The notes: generated by a model not told the origin, from the letters alone. Shown: positions 8,105-17,721, counted from the first letter of the stretch. The stretch: DNA of 64,000 bases from Nitrosovibrio sp. Nv4 (GCF_900215485.1 NZ_OCMZ01000002.1:186001-250000), one strand, 5' to 3'. Numbers and translations are program-made.

Positions 8105-9025
8105 ATGGCTGCCCAACATCGCCCCATTGTAATCAAGAGAATCAAGAAGCTTGGCCGTCCCCACGGTGGCCAGTGGAAAATCGCCTACGCTGATTTTGTT
8201 ACAGCAATGATGGCATTCTTCCTGCTCATGTGGTTGCTCAGTTCCTCCAGCAAAGCCGAATTGCAGAGTATCTCCGGTTACTTCCAGCCTCCGCCGAAAG
8301 TCCTGCCGAAGGACGGCGACGGCAGCGGCTCAAGCATGATTCAGGGCGGTGGAAGGGATTTGACGGAGAAAAGTGGGCAGGTCAGAAAATATGAGGGAGA
8401 AACTTCCAGAAGAGCTACCAACCTCAAGGTAGTCCATGCGGAACTGGAACGTCTCGATGCACGCAGGCTCGAAGATTTGAAGAAGCGACTGGAACGGTTG
8501 ATCGAATCCAACGCGACCATGCGCCAGTTCAGGAAGCAATTGCTGCTGGACATTACCACTGAAGGGCTGCGCATCCAGATTGTTGATGATCAGAACCGGC
8601 CAATGTTTGCGCTGGCCAGCGCCGAGTTGGAACCCCATACCAGGGAGATCCTGCGAAAGCTCGGCGGAGTGCTGAATGAGATGCCAAATAAAGTGAGTCT
8701 CGCCGGCCACACCGACGCAACGCCCTATGCGAGCGGCGAGAAGCATTACAGCAATTGGGAGCTGTCGGCCGACCGGGCCAACGCCTCGCGGCGTCAACTC
8801 ATCATGGGCGGCATAAACGAACAAAAGATCATGCGGGTGGTTGGTTTAAGTTCAGCTGCGCTTTTCGACAGAGACGACCCGACGAATCCGGTCAATCGCC
8901 GTATCAGTATTATTGTAATGAGCAAAAGGGCTGCGGCAGCGCTGAGTAGCGAGGGCGGCGAAACGACAAACATCAATAAGGGCACAATTGTGAATTTGCA
9001 AGCCCTGCGGCCGAGAGGTTCCTGA
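8105..9025 (+). CDS. motB: MotB, peptidoglycan-anchored stator subunit
   Basis: 306 aa. A basic N-terminus, one membrane helix (YADFVTAMMAFFLLMWLL) with the proton-accepting aspartate at residue 30, a coiled linker, and a C-terminal OmpA-like peptidoglycan-binding domain (SLAGHTDATPY, NWELSADRA, NRRISI). MotB ties the stator to the cell wall and carries the proton. AGGAG stands before the ATG. The gene ends the motAB pair; about 170 bases separate it from flhB and I see no clear terminator there. Confidence 0.95.
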   Translation: MAAQHRPIVIKRIKKLGRPHGGQWKIAYADFVTAMMAFFLLMWLLSSSSKAELQSISGYFQPPPKVLPKDGDGSGSSMIQGGGRDLTEKSGQVRKYEGETSRRATNLKVVHAELERLDARRLEDLKKRLERLIESNATMRQFRKQLLLDITTEGLRIQIVDDQNRPMFALASAELEPHTREILRKLGGVLNEMPNKVSLAGHTDATPYASGEKHYSNWELSADRANASRRQLIMGGINEQKIMRVVGLSSAALFDRDDPTNPVNRRISIIVMSKRAAAALSSEGGETTNINKGTIVNLQALRPRGS

Positions 9026-9194
9026 GCGCAGCGTGCATTCACGCCGCACGTAACCATAGCCATAGCTCTGGCACATATCTACTCTTAAAGCAGAATTGGG
9101 GGAGGAATTTCGTTCTTTTCCCGTGATGATCTATCCCTGAGCCACTCGATAATCTCCATATGCTCGATTATGGGTGTGTTCTCAGGGATCAGCA

Positions 9195-10367
9195 GTGAGC
9201 GAAGATAGCGATCTGGAAAAAACGGAACCCGCGTCACCGAGACGGCTGGAGAAATCCCGCGATGAAGGGCAAGTACCGCGCTCCGCGGAACTATCCACAT
9301 TCGTCGTTCTGATCGCCGCCGGTACAGGCCTGTGGCTGATGGGCGACCATCTCAGCCGGGAACTCACGCACCTAATGAAGGATGGGATGAAACTGTCCCG
9401 AGAGGTGGGCTTCGATTCCGACCTGCTCACAGAACGTCTGTTCGACCTGTCCTCCCACGCCCTACTTACATTCACTCCTTTCCTGATCCTGATGTTCGCG
9501 GTGGCGCTAAGCGCCCCCATGCTGCTTTCCGGCTGGCTCTTTACCTGGAAGTCGCTCACACCTGACTTCAACCGGCTAAACCCGTTAAAGGGCATGGCTC
9601 GTATGTTCTCATGGAATAGCCTGGTCGAATTGGCCAAGGCTCTTCTCAAGGCCTCGCTGATTGGTTCGATGGGCGTCTGGACTGTCTGGCATCACAAGGA
9701 AGCGGTATTGTCACTGATTGCGGCGCCGCTCGCGGCGAGCGCAGGCCATATAGCCGAGCTTATTGTCATAAGCTTTCTTGCTATCGCGGGAACCATGGTG
9801 CTGATCGCGGCGGTCGATGTGCCATTCAAGCTTTGGGACCACTATCGCAAGCTCAAGATGACCAAAGAGGAACTGCGCCAGGAAAACAAGGAAACCGAAG
9901 GCGATCCGCACGTCAAAGCCCGTATCCGCTCACAGCAGCGGGCCATGGCAAGAAAACGCATGATGACCGAAATCCCGAAGGCTGACGTGATCGTCACCAA
10001 TCCGACTCACTATGCGGTTGCGCTCAAGTACGAGGAGGGCAAGATGCGTGCGCCACGCGTTGTTGCCAAGGGTACGCATCTTCTGGCGCTGAAAATCCGT
10101 GAAGTAGGACAGCAGCATCAAGTGCCGTTGCTGGAAGCCCCGCCGCTTGCTCGCGCCCTGTATCAACACGCTGAGCTGGGGGACGAGATTCCTCAACCTT
10201 TGTATAACGCCGTGGCAGAGGTTCTGGCCTATGTTTACCAGCTACGCCGTTATCGTGAAAACGGTGAACCCGGCGGCAAGATCCCTCGGCTGCCGGATAC
10301 GCTGCCGGTACCTCCTGAACTGGACCCGGAAAATAATACTTCCAAAGGCCCGGGCAAAACTAAATGA
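9195..10367 (+). CDS. flhB: FlhB, export-gate substrate-specificity switch
   Basis: 390 aa. The N-terminus EDSDLEKTEPASPRRLEKSRDEG is diagnostic, which favours the GTG at 9195 (AGGGA six bases upstream) over the frame start at 9174. Four membrane helices are followed by a cytoplasmic domain with the autocleavage motif NPTHYAVAL, whose Asn is residue 269, the same number as in Salmonella. FlhB sits in the type III export gate and switches export from rod/hook to filament proteins after cleavage and contact with FliK. It overlaps flhA by four bases (ATGA), which implies translational coupling. Confidence 0.96.
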   Translation: MSEDSDLEKTEPASPRRLEKSRDEGQVPRSAELSTFVVLIAAGTGLWLMGDHLSRELTHLMKDGMKLSREVGFDSDLLTERLFDLSSHALLTFTPFLILMFAVALSAPMLLSGWLFTWKSLTPDFNRLNPLKGMARMFSWNSLVELAKALLKASLIGSMGVWTVWHHKEAVLSLIAAPLAASAGHIAELIVISFLAIAGTMVLIAAVDVPFKLWDHYRKLKMTKEELRQENKETEGDPHVKARIRSQQRAMARKRMMTEIPKADVIVTNPTHYAVALKYEEGKMRAPRVVAKGTHLLALKIREVGQQHQVPLLEAPPLARALYQHAELGDEIPQPLYNAVAEVLAYVYQLRRYRENGEPGGKIPRLPDTLPVPPELDPENNTSKGPGKTK

Positions 10368-12457
10368 ACATGACTTTAACGACTTTAACGGCAAAACTGG
10401 CTTATCTGTTCAGTAGTGTGAAGGTATATAACCTCGCTGGCCCGCTATTGATACTCATGATTCTCGGCATGATGGTCCTGCCGCTGCCTGCATTCCTCCT
10501 GGACATGATGTTCACCTTCAACATCGCGCTCTCCATCATGGTGTTGCTGGTCAGCATTCACACGCTCAAGCCGCTGGATTTTGCCGTGTTTCCGACAGTG
10601 CTGCTGCTTTCGACACTGCTACGGCTGTCGCTCAATGTCGCCTCGACCCGCATCGTTCTGATGGAAGGACATAACGGACCGGATGCGGCCGGAAAAGTGA
10701 TTGAAGCGTTCGGACATTATCTGGTCGGCGGCAACTACACGGTGGGCATCGTCGTATTCATCATTCTGGTGGTGATCAATTTCATCGTGATTACCAAGGG
10801 CGCCGGCCGGATCGCGGAGGTTGCCGCGCGATTTACGCTGGATGCGATGCCGGGTAAGCAGATGGCGATCGATGCCGACCTGAACGCCGGCCTCATCGGG
10901 GAAGAGGAAGCCGGCAAACGCCGCACCACCATCGCCCAGGAAGCAGAGTTCTACGGTTCGATGGACGGCGCCAGCAAGTTTGTGAGAGGCGATGCCATAG
11001 CCGGTATCCTGATTCTGTTCATCAATGTGATTGGCGGCTTGATCATCGGCATGCTGCAGCACGACCTCGACATGGCGACCGCCGCAAAAAACTATACCCT
11101 GCTTGCCATCGGAGATGGTCTCGTTGCACAGATTCCTGCGCTCATCATCTCTACTGCCGCCGGTCTGGTAGTCAGCCGCGTCGGCACAGATGAAAATATC
11201 AGCACGCAACTGGCAGGCCAGCTTTTTTCACGGCCGCAGGTACTGATTCTGACCGCTGCCATCATAGGCCTCATGGGCCTGATACCGGGTATGCCGCATG
11301 TTGCTTTTCTGCTCCTGGCGGCTGTTCTGGGCGCTGGCGCATATATGATGGTTCGGCGTAGCAATCAGGCTGCGGCGCGCACACCGGCGGCGCTTCCCGC
11401 GCAGCCGGAAGCGCAGGACGCGAGTTGGGACGACGTGATGCCCGTGGATATTCTCGGACTCGAGGTGGGATACCGGTTGATCCCGCTGGTGGACAGGATT
11501 CAGGATGGGGAACTGCTGAGGCGGATTAAAGGCGTACGCAAGAAATTCGCGCAGGAAGTGGGCTACCTCCCCCCACCGGTGCACATCCGCGACAATCTGG
11601 AATTGCGTCCCAACGGATATCGAATCACGCTTAAAGGTGTGGTAATCGGCGCCGGAGAGGTCAACGTGGGTCAGTACATGGCAATCAATCCGGGTAGCGC
11701 CTCCGCGAACTTGCCTGGCCTCGTCACCAGCGATCCGGCATTTGGACTGCCGGCGGTATGGATTGAAACCAGTCAGCGCGAGCAGGCCCAGATGCTGGGT
11801 TATACAGTGGTGGATGCCGGCACAGTCGTGGCGACCCACTTGAACCATCTGGTGCATGGTCATGCAGCGGAACTGCTGGGCCGTATGGAAGTGCAGCAAT
11901 TACTCGACCGCCTGGCGAAGGATTCGCCCAAGCTGATAGAGGATCTTGTTCCGAAGCTGCTCTCGCTCTCCACCCTGCAGAAGATCTTGCAGAATCTGCT
12001 CGAAGAGAGCGTGCACATTCGCGATATGCGGACAATCGTTGACGCTCTGACCGAGCATGCGGTCCGGATACAGGACCCGCACGAATTAACGGCACTTGTG
12101 CGTATCGCATTGGGTCGGGCAATCGTCCAGCAAATATGGCCGCAAGCCGGCGAGTTGCAGGTCATGGCGCTGGATTCGGGGCTGGAAAGATTGCTCACGC
12201 AAGCGTTGCAGGCCAGCCCGAACGGGACCGGCATCGAACCGGGTCTGGCCGACACATTGTTGCGCGAAGCCTCGGGAGCGAGCCAGCGGCAGGAACAGGT
12301 CGGCCTTGTGCCGGTACTGCTGGTACCCGCACCGCTACGGACATTACTGGCGCGCTTCCTGCGCCGCGCTGTACCCCAGCTCAAGATACTATCACACGCC
12401 GAAGTACCCGATTCCAGCAATATTAAAGTCACATCCATTCTGGGAGCCAGAGCATGA
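10364..12457 (+). CDS. flhA: FlhA, export-gate protein
   Basis: 697 aa, normal length. The N-terminal half has about eight membrane helices and the FHIPEP signature region (RLSLNVASTRIVL, then GAGRIAEVAARFTLDAMPG KQMAIDADL). The C-terminal cytoplasmic half forms the nonameric ring that docks chaperone-substrate complexes. It acts in the inner membrane at the centre of the flagellar export apparatus and couples proton flow to export. Overlaps of four bases with flhB upstream and flhF downstream show a tightly coupled operon. Confidence 0.97.
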   Translation: MNMTLTTLTAKLAYLFSSVKVYNLAGPLLILMILGMMVLPLPAFLLDMMFTFNIALSIMVLLVSIHTLKPLDFAVFPTVLLLSTLLRLSLNVASTRIVLMEGHNGPDAAGKVIEAFGHYLVGGNYTVGIVVFIILVVINFIVITKGAGRIAEVAARFTLDAMPGKQMAIDADLNAGLIGEEEAGKRRTTIAQEAEFYGSMDGASKFVRGDAIAGILILFINVIGGLIIGMLQHDLDMATAAKNYTLLAIGDGLVAQIPALIISTAAGLVVSRVGTDENISTQLAGQLFSRPQVLILTAAIIGLMGLIPGMPHVAFLLLAAVLGAGAYMMVRRSNQAAARTPAALPAQPEAQDASWDDVMPVDILGLEVGYRLIPLVDRIQDGELLRRIKGVRKKFAQEVGYLPPPVHIRDNLELRPNGYRITLKGVVIGAGEVNVGQYMAINPGSASANLPGLVTSDPAFGLPAVWIETSQREQAQMLGYTVVDAGTVVATHLNHLVHGHAAELLGRMEVQQLLDRLAKDSPKLIEDLVPKLLSLSTLQKILQNLLEESVHIRDMRTIVDALTEHAVRIQDPHELTALVRIALGRAIVQQIWPQAGELQVMALDSGLERLLTQALQASPNGTGIEPGLADTLLREASGASQRQEQVGLVPVLLVPAPLRTLLARFLRRAVPQLKILSHAEVPDSSNIKVTSILGARA

Positions 12458-14082
12458 GCATCAAAAGATTTTTCGCTAAAACCACCAGTGAAGCTTTGCG
12501 CAAGGTGCGTGAAGCACTCGGGTCCGAAGGGGTAATTCTGTCCAATCGTGCGATGGATGGCGGTGTCGAGATACTGGCCTTGAGCAATAATGACATGACC
12601 TTGCTGCTACCGCCGTCCGAGCTTGATGAAGCAGGGTCTGTGCCCGAGGCAGGCAAGGAACAGAATGCGGCGAAGCCTGGACGCCAGATACGGACTTCGT
12701 ATGTTGAAAAAGGCGGCACAGATGGTAAATATCCGCCTCGGCCCGATCTTTTCATCCCTCCTGAGAAGCAGGAGCGATGGAGAGGGAATGGGGCGATTTC
12801 AGATCATGCGGCAATTTCAGATCCCGCAATCGAACTACCCAAAACAAGTGGATTGACAAGTGGATTGGCTGGCCCAACAGCGCCAATAGTGAATGTGACG
12901 CCGGACTCGGCAAGTGCCGGCAAAAAACGGGGTTCACCAACAAATTCTTCTGATCCTGAAATAGGACGGCGAACGGTGACTAAAACCGCAGCAGCAGATG
13001 TTGGCGGTACTGGTAAACGGAAACGGAATGATCGTCGATCGCAAGCGAAGCCGGATACCCCGACTCCCGGCAAAAGGCGTCCGTCCACACTCGACTTTCG
13101 TCAGGTCGCGGACGACGTGGCTGCGAGCGTTCTCAGAGAAATCAAGTTGATGCATGGCACCCTGGAACAATTGACCACGCTGAACTGGAACGAGCAAGAA
13201 CGCCGCGATCCCATTCGTGGACGATTGCTGCGCCAGCTACTGGCGGCGGGCTTCAGCAGTTCCCTCGCGCACGACCTGATGAACCAGTTACCTGCCGATA
13301 TTGACGAAAAAGGCGCAATAAGCCGGGCAAAAACAATATTGGCCGGCAATCTGCAGACCATGGGCAGCGAGCGCGAACTTCTCGAAAAGGGGGGGGTATA
13401 TGCGCTGGTTGGCCCGACCGGCGTGGGCAAGACGACGACTACCGCAAAGCTTGCCGCGCGTTGTGTGGTGCGTCATGGAGCGGACAAGCTTGCACTGCTG
13501 ACGACCGACGGTTACCGCATCGGCGGACACGAGCAACTGCGGATTTACGGCAAGATACTGGGTGTAACCGTGCATGCCGTGAGGGACACGCAGGACTTGA
13601 CCCTTGCCCTGGCTGAACTGCGTGGCAAGCATATGGTGCTGATCGACACGGTGGGTATGGGTCAGCGTGACCAGATGGTGGCCGAACAGGTTGCGATGCT
13701 CGCCGGTTGCGGCACTGAGGTCAAACGACTGTTGCTGCTCAATGCCGCTTCAAATGGACATACGCTGAATGAAGTTGCCCACGCCTATCGAGGCGATGGT
13801 CTGGCAGGGGCGATCATAACCAAGCTGGACGAAGCGGTCAGTACAGGCTGCGCGATCGACACCGCAATCCGCCATCGCTTGCCGCTTTACTATGTTGCGC
13901 AGGGTCAGCGGGTTCCGGAAGACCTGGAAATGGCTGATGCCGCGCATTTGATTAGCTGTGCCCTGGAAAATGTACCTTCTGATTCTCCCTTCGCCATGGC
14001 GGAAGAGGCGTTCTCATTAGTCATGCCCGACGGCAACAAGGGCGCGCGCAAGACGGACATGAGTGGGGCTCGCCTTGGCTGA
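12454..14082 (+). CDS. flhF: FlhF, SRP-type GTPase for flagellar placement
   Basis: 542 aa. N-terminal basic B region starting MSIKRFFAKTTSEALRKVREALG, a long low-complexity linker (about residues 90-215), then the N and G domains of the SRP GTPase family. The P-loop GPTGVGKTTTTAKLA lies near residue 320, TTDGYRIGGHEQL and DTVGMGQRD are the G2/G3-type motifs, and TKLDEA is G4. FlhF sets site and number of flagella, usually at the pole, in partnership with FlhG. Presence of the FlhF-FlhG pair suggests controlled (polar or sparse) flagellation even though FlhDC is the regulator. It overlaps flhA by 4 and flhG by about 20 bases. Confidence 0.96.
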   Translation: MSIKRFFAKTTSEALRKVREALGSEGVILSNRAMDGGVEILALSNNDMTLLLPPSELDEAGSVPEAGKEQNAAKPGRQIRTSYVEKGGTDGKYPPRPDLFIPPEKQERWRGNGAISDHAAISDPAIELPKTSGLTSGLAGPTAPIVNVTPDSASAGKKRGSPTNSSDPEIGRRTVTKTAAADVGGTGKRKRNDRRSQAKPDTPTPGKRRPSTLDFRQVADDVAASVLREIKLMHGTLEQLTTLNWNEQERRDPIRGRLLRQLLAAGFSSSLAHDLMNQLPADIDEKGAISRAKTILAGNLQTMGSERELLEKGGVYALVGPTGVGKTTTTAKLAARCVVRHGADKLALLTTDGYRIGGHEQLRIYGKILGVTVHAVRDTQDLTLALAELRGKHMVLIDTVGMGQRDQMVAEQVAMLAGCGTEVKRLLLLNAASNGHTLNEVAHAYRGDGLAGAIITKLDEAVSTGCAIDTAIRHRLPLYYVAQGQRVPEDLEMADAAHLISCALENVPSDSPFAMAEEAFSLVMPDGNKGARKTDMSGARLG

Positions 14083-14977
14083 GCCCATCCATGACCAGGC
14101 AGAAGGACTGCGCCGCTTACTGGTGCAGGACTTTTTGCGTGTTATCACCGTCACTTCCGGCAATACAGGCGCGGGCAGGACAACGGCGGTGATCAATCTC
14201 GCGGCGGCGCTGGCACGTAACGGTAGAAATGTACTGGTGATCGACGAGAATACGAGCGCCAGTAACGTCAGTGCTACGCTGGGCCTCAGTGCGCACCGGG
14301 ATCTGCTGGATGTGATCCGGCGCGACAAGACCCTGGATGACGTCATCATTCCGGGCCCCGAAGGGCTTTTTATCCTGCCGGCAGGACGCGGTATGCGTGT
14401 GCTGGAGAAGCTCAGCGCGGGCGATCGAGCTTATCTGATCGGCTGTTTTGCGCATCTTGCTCGACCGGTGGATTTGGTATTGATTGACGCCGCACCGGGC
14501 CGATCCAGCTATCTTCTTCCGTTTACCTTTTCCACGCATGAGATCGTCGTGATTGTTTCTCCCGAGCCGCCCTCCATTACCGCCGCCTACGCGCTGATCA
14601 AGCATATCAGTGGTTTCTATCACGACAAACGGCGAAATTTCAATGTACTGGTCAACAGGGCCCGTAACGAGACCGAAGCGCAGATGATTTTTGACAACAT
14701 GGCCGGAGCAGCCAGGCGCTATCTGGAGGTGGAACTCGACTTCATGGGCTCTATCCCACAGGACCGCAAGCTCTGCCTGGGACAGCCGGTCGCCGGCACA
14801 TTTCAACCCTCGGCTTCAGTGACTGCATTCCATCATGTGGCGGAATTATTGACAGACCGTCCCTGTCAGGACGCTGAATCAGCGACCGAGGGAAGAGGTC
14901 TGGAACGCTTCATGCAGGGGCTTTTGCAAAGCAGTCAAAGCAGCATTGCCAACGGATTAAACACGAGTTCACGATGA
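14063..14977 (+). CDS. flhG: FlhG/FleN-type MinD-like protein
   Basis: 304 aa with the N-terminal EGLRRLLV segment of FlhG and the ParA/MinD fold (RVITVTSGNTGAGRTTAVINLAAALA). In most FlhG proteins the deviant P-loop reads KGGxGKT; here it is NTGAGRT, so both the signature lysine and the P-loop lysine are replaced (by Asn and Arg). The following IDENTSASNVSATLGL replaces the usual Asp-rich switch. FlhG normally limits flagellar number by stimulating FlhF GTPase. Whether this protein still hydrolyses ATP is open. GTG start inside the flhF end; TTG at 14075 is an alternative. It overlaps fliA by four bases. Confidence 0.88.
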   Translation: MGLALAEPIHDQAEGLRRLLVQDFLRVITVTSGNTGAGRTTAVINLAAALARNGRNVLVIDENTSASNVSATLGLSAHRDLLDVIRRDKTLDDVIIPGPEGLFILPAGRGMRVLEKLSAGDRAYLIGCFAHLARPVDLVLIDAAPGRSSYLLPFTFSTHEIVVIVSPEPPSITAAYALIKHISGFYHDKRRNFNVLVNRARNETEAQMIFDNMAGAARRYLEVELDFMGSIPQDRKLCLGQPVAGTFQPSASVTAFHHVAELLTDRPCQDAESATEGRGLERFMQGLLQSSQSSIANGLNTSSR

Positions 14978-15723
14978 ATCAGACAATGTACACCTCAAGC
15001 GGTGCGATCGACAAACAGCAGCAACTCGTCACGTTCGCTCCGCTGGTCAAACGAATTGCTCATCACATGATTGCCCGGCTACCTGGCAGTGTGGAGGCCG
15101 ATGACCTGATCCAGGTTGGAATGATTGGCCTGATGGATGCGCTGAATCGCTACGAGGAAATGCCGGGCGCTCAATTCGAGACTTATGCGCAGCAGCGCAT
15201 TCGCGGCGCGATGCTGGATGAATTGCGTCAGATGGACTGGTTGCCGCGTGGAGCGCGCAGGAACATGCGTCAAATCGAGGCGGCCATTAATGCGCTGCAG
15301 CAACGCCTTGGCCGTTCGCCCAGCGAGATCGAGATAGCTGGGGAATTAGGAGTGCCTATCGCCGGTTATCACCAGATGCTGCTCGATGCGCGTGGCGCTC
15401 AGCTAATCCACTATGAAGACTTCGCTGATAGCGATGATGACAATTTTCTGGAGCGCAACTGCGCCGCTGATACCCCTGACTCCGCTGACCCCTTGGCAAG
15501 CCTGCTGGATAGCGATCTCCGGCAAGCGCTGATCAGCGCGATAGGCAACCTGCCCGAGCGCGAGAAGATGCTGATGGGCCTGTACTACGAGCAGGAATTG
15601 AATTTCAAGGAGATTGGCGCGATTCTGGGTGTATCTGAATCCAGGGTGTGCCAAATTCATAGCCAGGCTGTTGCGCGGCTTCGCGCCAGACTCAAGGAAT
15701 GCGCATGGACCTCAATAGCATAA
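14974..15723 (+). CDS. fliA: FliA, sigma-28
   Basis: 249 aa. Regions 2 (FAPLVKRIAHHMIARLPGSVEADDLIQVG), 3 (LGRSPSEIEIAGELG) and 4 (LPEREKMLMGLYYEQELNFKEIGAILGVSESRVCQIH) are complete, including the helix-turn-helix that reads the -35. FliA directs late flagellar promoters; matching sites are visible in this window before motA, flgM, flgK and, more weakly, fliC. It is kept inactive by FlgM until hook completion. The start overlaps flhG by ATGA, and the end overlaps the start of motC. Confidence 0.97.
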   Translation: MNQTMYTSSGAIDKQQQLVTFAPLVKRIAHHMIARLPGSVEADDLIQVGMIGLMDALNRYEEMPGAQFETYAQQRIRGAMLDELRQMDWLPRGARRNMRQIEAAINALQQRLGRSPSEIEIAGELGVPIAGYHQMLLDARGAQLIHYEDFADSDDDNFLERNCAADTPDSADPLASLLDSDLRQALISAIGNLPEREKMLMGLYYEQELNFKEIGAILGVSESRVCQIHSQAVARLRARLKECAWTSIA

Positions 15724-16445
15724 TCGGTATCATTGTTGCCGTAGTCGCGGTCTTTGGCGGGCAGGCGCTGGAAGGCGGCAATCCTGGATCGCTTATCCAG
15801 TTTACCGCCTTTGCCATGGTGCTGGGCGGCACGCTGGGGGCGGTGCTGTTACAAAGCCCCGTGCGCCAGTTTGTGCTCGGCATGAAAATGAGCCGCTGGG
15901 TATTCGTTCCACCGCGACTCGATGCGCCGGCAGTGGTAGAGCATATCGCTGTCTGGAGTGCCGCGGCGCGCAAAGAGGGTTTCCTCTCGCTGGATTCGCA
16001 TATCGAAGGCATCGATGATCCATTCGTGAAAAAGGGATTGCAACTGGTAGTCGATGGTACAGATCCGCTCGTATTGAAGCGCGTGCTGGAGGTGGAGATC
16101 GATACGTTCGACGAACTGCATCGGCAGGGCGCCAGGGTATGGGAAGCGGCGGGTGGATATGCGCCGACGATCGGCATTCTGGGGGCCGTGATGGGGCTCA
16201 TCCAGGTGATGGAGAATCTGTCGGACCCCACCCACCTGGGTGCGGGTATTGCCGTGGCGTTCGTAGCGACCATTTATGGCGTGGGATTGGCCAACCTAGC
16301 GTTTCTGCCGATTGCCAACAAGCTGAAAACCCTCATTGCCCGTCAGGTACTGATGCGTGAAATGCTGGTGGATGGGCTGGTGGGAATTGCGAAAGGCGAG
16401 AATCCGCGCCTGATCGCGGGACGACTTGGGGGCTATGTAGTGTAA
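15705..16445 (+). CDS. motC: MotC, second stator subunit (MotA homologue)
   Basis: 246 aa, shorter than MotA at 7230. MDLNSIIGIIVAVVAVFGGQALEGG is the usual N-terminus of the MotC/PomA-like group, and GGYAPTIGILGAVMGLIQVM with AFVATIYGVGLANLAFLPIANKLK form helices 3 and 4. The ATG at 15705 has AAGGAA at the right distance inside fliA; the ATG six bases earlier is less well placed. It should pair with MotD to form an alternative stator on the same rotor, as known in Pseudomonas. Unusually, an Arg-rich small ORF lies between it and motD. Confidence 0.93.
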   Translation: MDLNSIIGIIVAVVAVFGGQALEGGNPGSLIQFTAFAMVLGGTLGAVLLQSPVRQFVLGMKMSRWVFVPPRLDAPAVVEHIAVWSAAARKEGFLSLDSHIEGIDDPFVKKGLQLVVDGTDPLVLKRVLEVEIDTFDELHRQGARVWEAAGGYAPTIGILGAVMGLIQVMENLSDPTHLGAGIAVAFVATIYGVGLANLAFLPIANKLKTLIARQVLMREMLVDGLVGIAKGENPRLIAGRLGGYVV

Positions 16446-16521
16446 GGCATGATCTTACAGACGAATATCGATGATGACGCAAAGTGGCGGTATACGAAAA
16501 GCAATCCATTCAGGAGAACTA

Positions 16522-16761
16522 ATGAGAGACAAGGAGCGCACAGCCTTGGCAGGTAAAGTTGAAGATGCAGCTAATCCGGATAGTGGCGGAGAAGCGTCAT
16601 CGAGAGGTACCGGGGGCATAGAGAGAAGGCAAGGCGAACGGCGCTCCGGTATAGAACGCCGCGATTCTGATAGCAGAGGCGCAAAAAAAGCTGACCGGAG
16701 AAATCCGGATCGCCGGATGGCGGAGCGCCGAAGCGGTAAAGAAACGAGCGATAAAGAATAA
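16522..16761 (+). CDS. Small arginine-repeat protein between motC and motD
   Basis: 79 aa, not recognised. The start at 16522 has CAGGAGA seven bases upstream; a longer frame starting at 16471 lacks one. The first 25 residues are polar, then comes a run of xRR units: ERRQGERRSGIERRD, later DRRNPDRRMAERRSG. No membrane helix, no cysteine, very basic and predicted disordered. It fits tightly between motC and motD (six bases before the frame of motD opens), so it is likely translated with them. Similar GxRRSGxDRR stretches occur in scattered bacterial proteins, but I know no function. It could bind acidic lipids, RNA or the stator cytoplasmic loops (speculation). Confidence 0.6.
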   Translation: MRDKERTALAGKVEDAANPDSGGEASSRGTGGIERRQGERRSGIERRDSDSRGAKKADRRNPDRRMAERRSGKETSDKE

Positions 16762-16821
16762 ACGAAAATGTCTGCGGACGAGCGCCCCCTGCTCATCCAT
16801 AACCCACCATCTGGAGCCAAG

Positions 16822-17670
16822 ATGCCGCGCAGGCGCAAACCGGAAGAGCATGAAAATCACGAGCGCTGGCTGGTGTCCTACGCGGACTTTATCACCCTTC
16901 TGCTTGCACTGTTTGTCGTCATGTATGCGATCTCCCAAGTTAATGCGGGTAAATCCCGCGTGTTGGCGGAGTCGCTTGTCAACGCTCTCGACGCGCAGGC
17001 GGATCAACGCAACGTGATAGTCGCGGTACCGGATCCAGTACCTTCGATTGCGGACAGCCAGGCGATAAAAAAGGCAAATCATTTTGAAGAAACGAGGCGC
17101 CGGCAGCAGGAAAGGATGGCAGCCATCGCCCATGACATGATGTCCACCTTCGCCCCCCTTGTAGAAAACGGTCAGGTGCGAGTCATCCAGAGTAGCGTGG
17201 GACTGGGTGTGGAAATCAATGCCAGCGTGCTGTTTGCGCCGGGCCAGGCGGAAGTGCAGGAGAATTCGAGCAGGGTGCTTGAGGCGGTGGCGCTGGTGTT
17301 GAAGAATGACGACTATGCGATTCAGGTGGAAGGCCACACCGACAATATCCCGATCACTGAGAAATTTCCTTCCAATTGGGAATTGTCGGCAATGCGCGCC
17401 AGCAGTGTTGTACGGTTGCTGATCAACCAGGGAGTAGATGCGAGCCGCCTGACAGCGGTGGGCCACGGCGAAAACCGGCCTGTCGACTCTAATGACAGCG
17501 AGGAGGGCCGTATGCGCAATCGGCGGGTCACGGTTATGATTCTTTCCACCCCACCCGAATCCTTGCCCCAGGTCTTTCCTGAAATCCTGCCTGAAGATCT
17601 ACCGGGAGTCCTGGCGGATAGCCGGCAACCCATCGGCATTGCCTTGCCGATAATGATTTCCCGCCTCTGA
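16822..17670 (+). CDS. motD: MotD, second stator subunit (MotB homologue)
   Basis: 282 aa from the ATG at 16822, chosen because MPRRRKPEEHENHERWLVSYADF is the conserved MotD start and a GGAG lies seven bases upstream; an upstream ATG at 16768 would add 18 residues. One membrane helix follows (YADFITLLLALFVVMYAI), with the proton-carrying Asp at residue 22. The C-terminal OmpA-like domain has VEGHTDNIP, NWELSAMRA and NRRVTVMI. It anchors the MotC/MotD stator to peptidoglycan. The tail after the OmpA domain is Pro/Leu/Glu rich. Convergent with flgN, 51 bases apart, with no clear terminator. Confidence 0.93.
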   Translation: MPRRRKPEEHENHERWLVSYADFITLLLALFVVMYAISQVNAGKSRVLAESLVNALDAQADQRNVIVAVPDPVPSIADSQAIKKANHFEETRRRQQERMAAIAHDMMSTFAPLVENGQVRVIQSSVGLGVEINASVLFAPGQAEVQENSSRVLEAVALVLKNDDYAIQVEGHTDNIPITEKFPSNWELSAMRASSVVRLLINQGVDASRLTAVGHGENRPVDSNDSEEGRMRNRRVTVMILSTPPESLPQVFPEILPEDLPGVLADSRQPIGIALPIMISRL

Positions 17671-17721
17671 GATATTCCTTGCAGACTTGATGACCGAGGT
17701 CTCGAACGCAGACCCCGCGGA

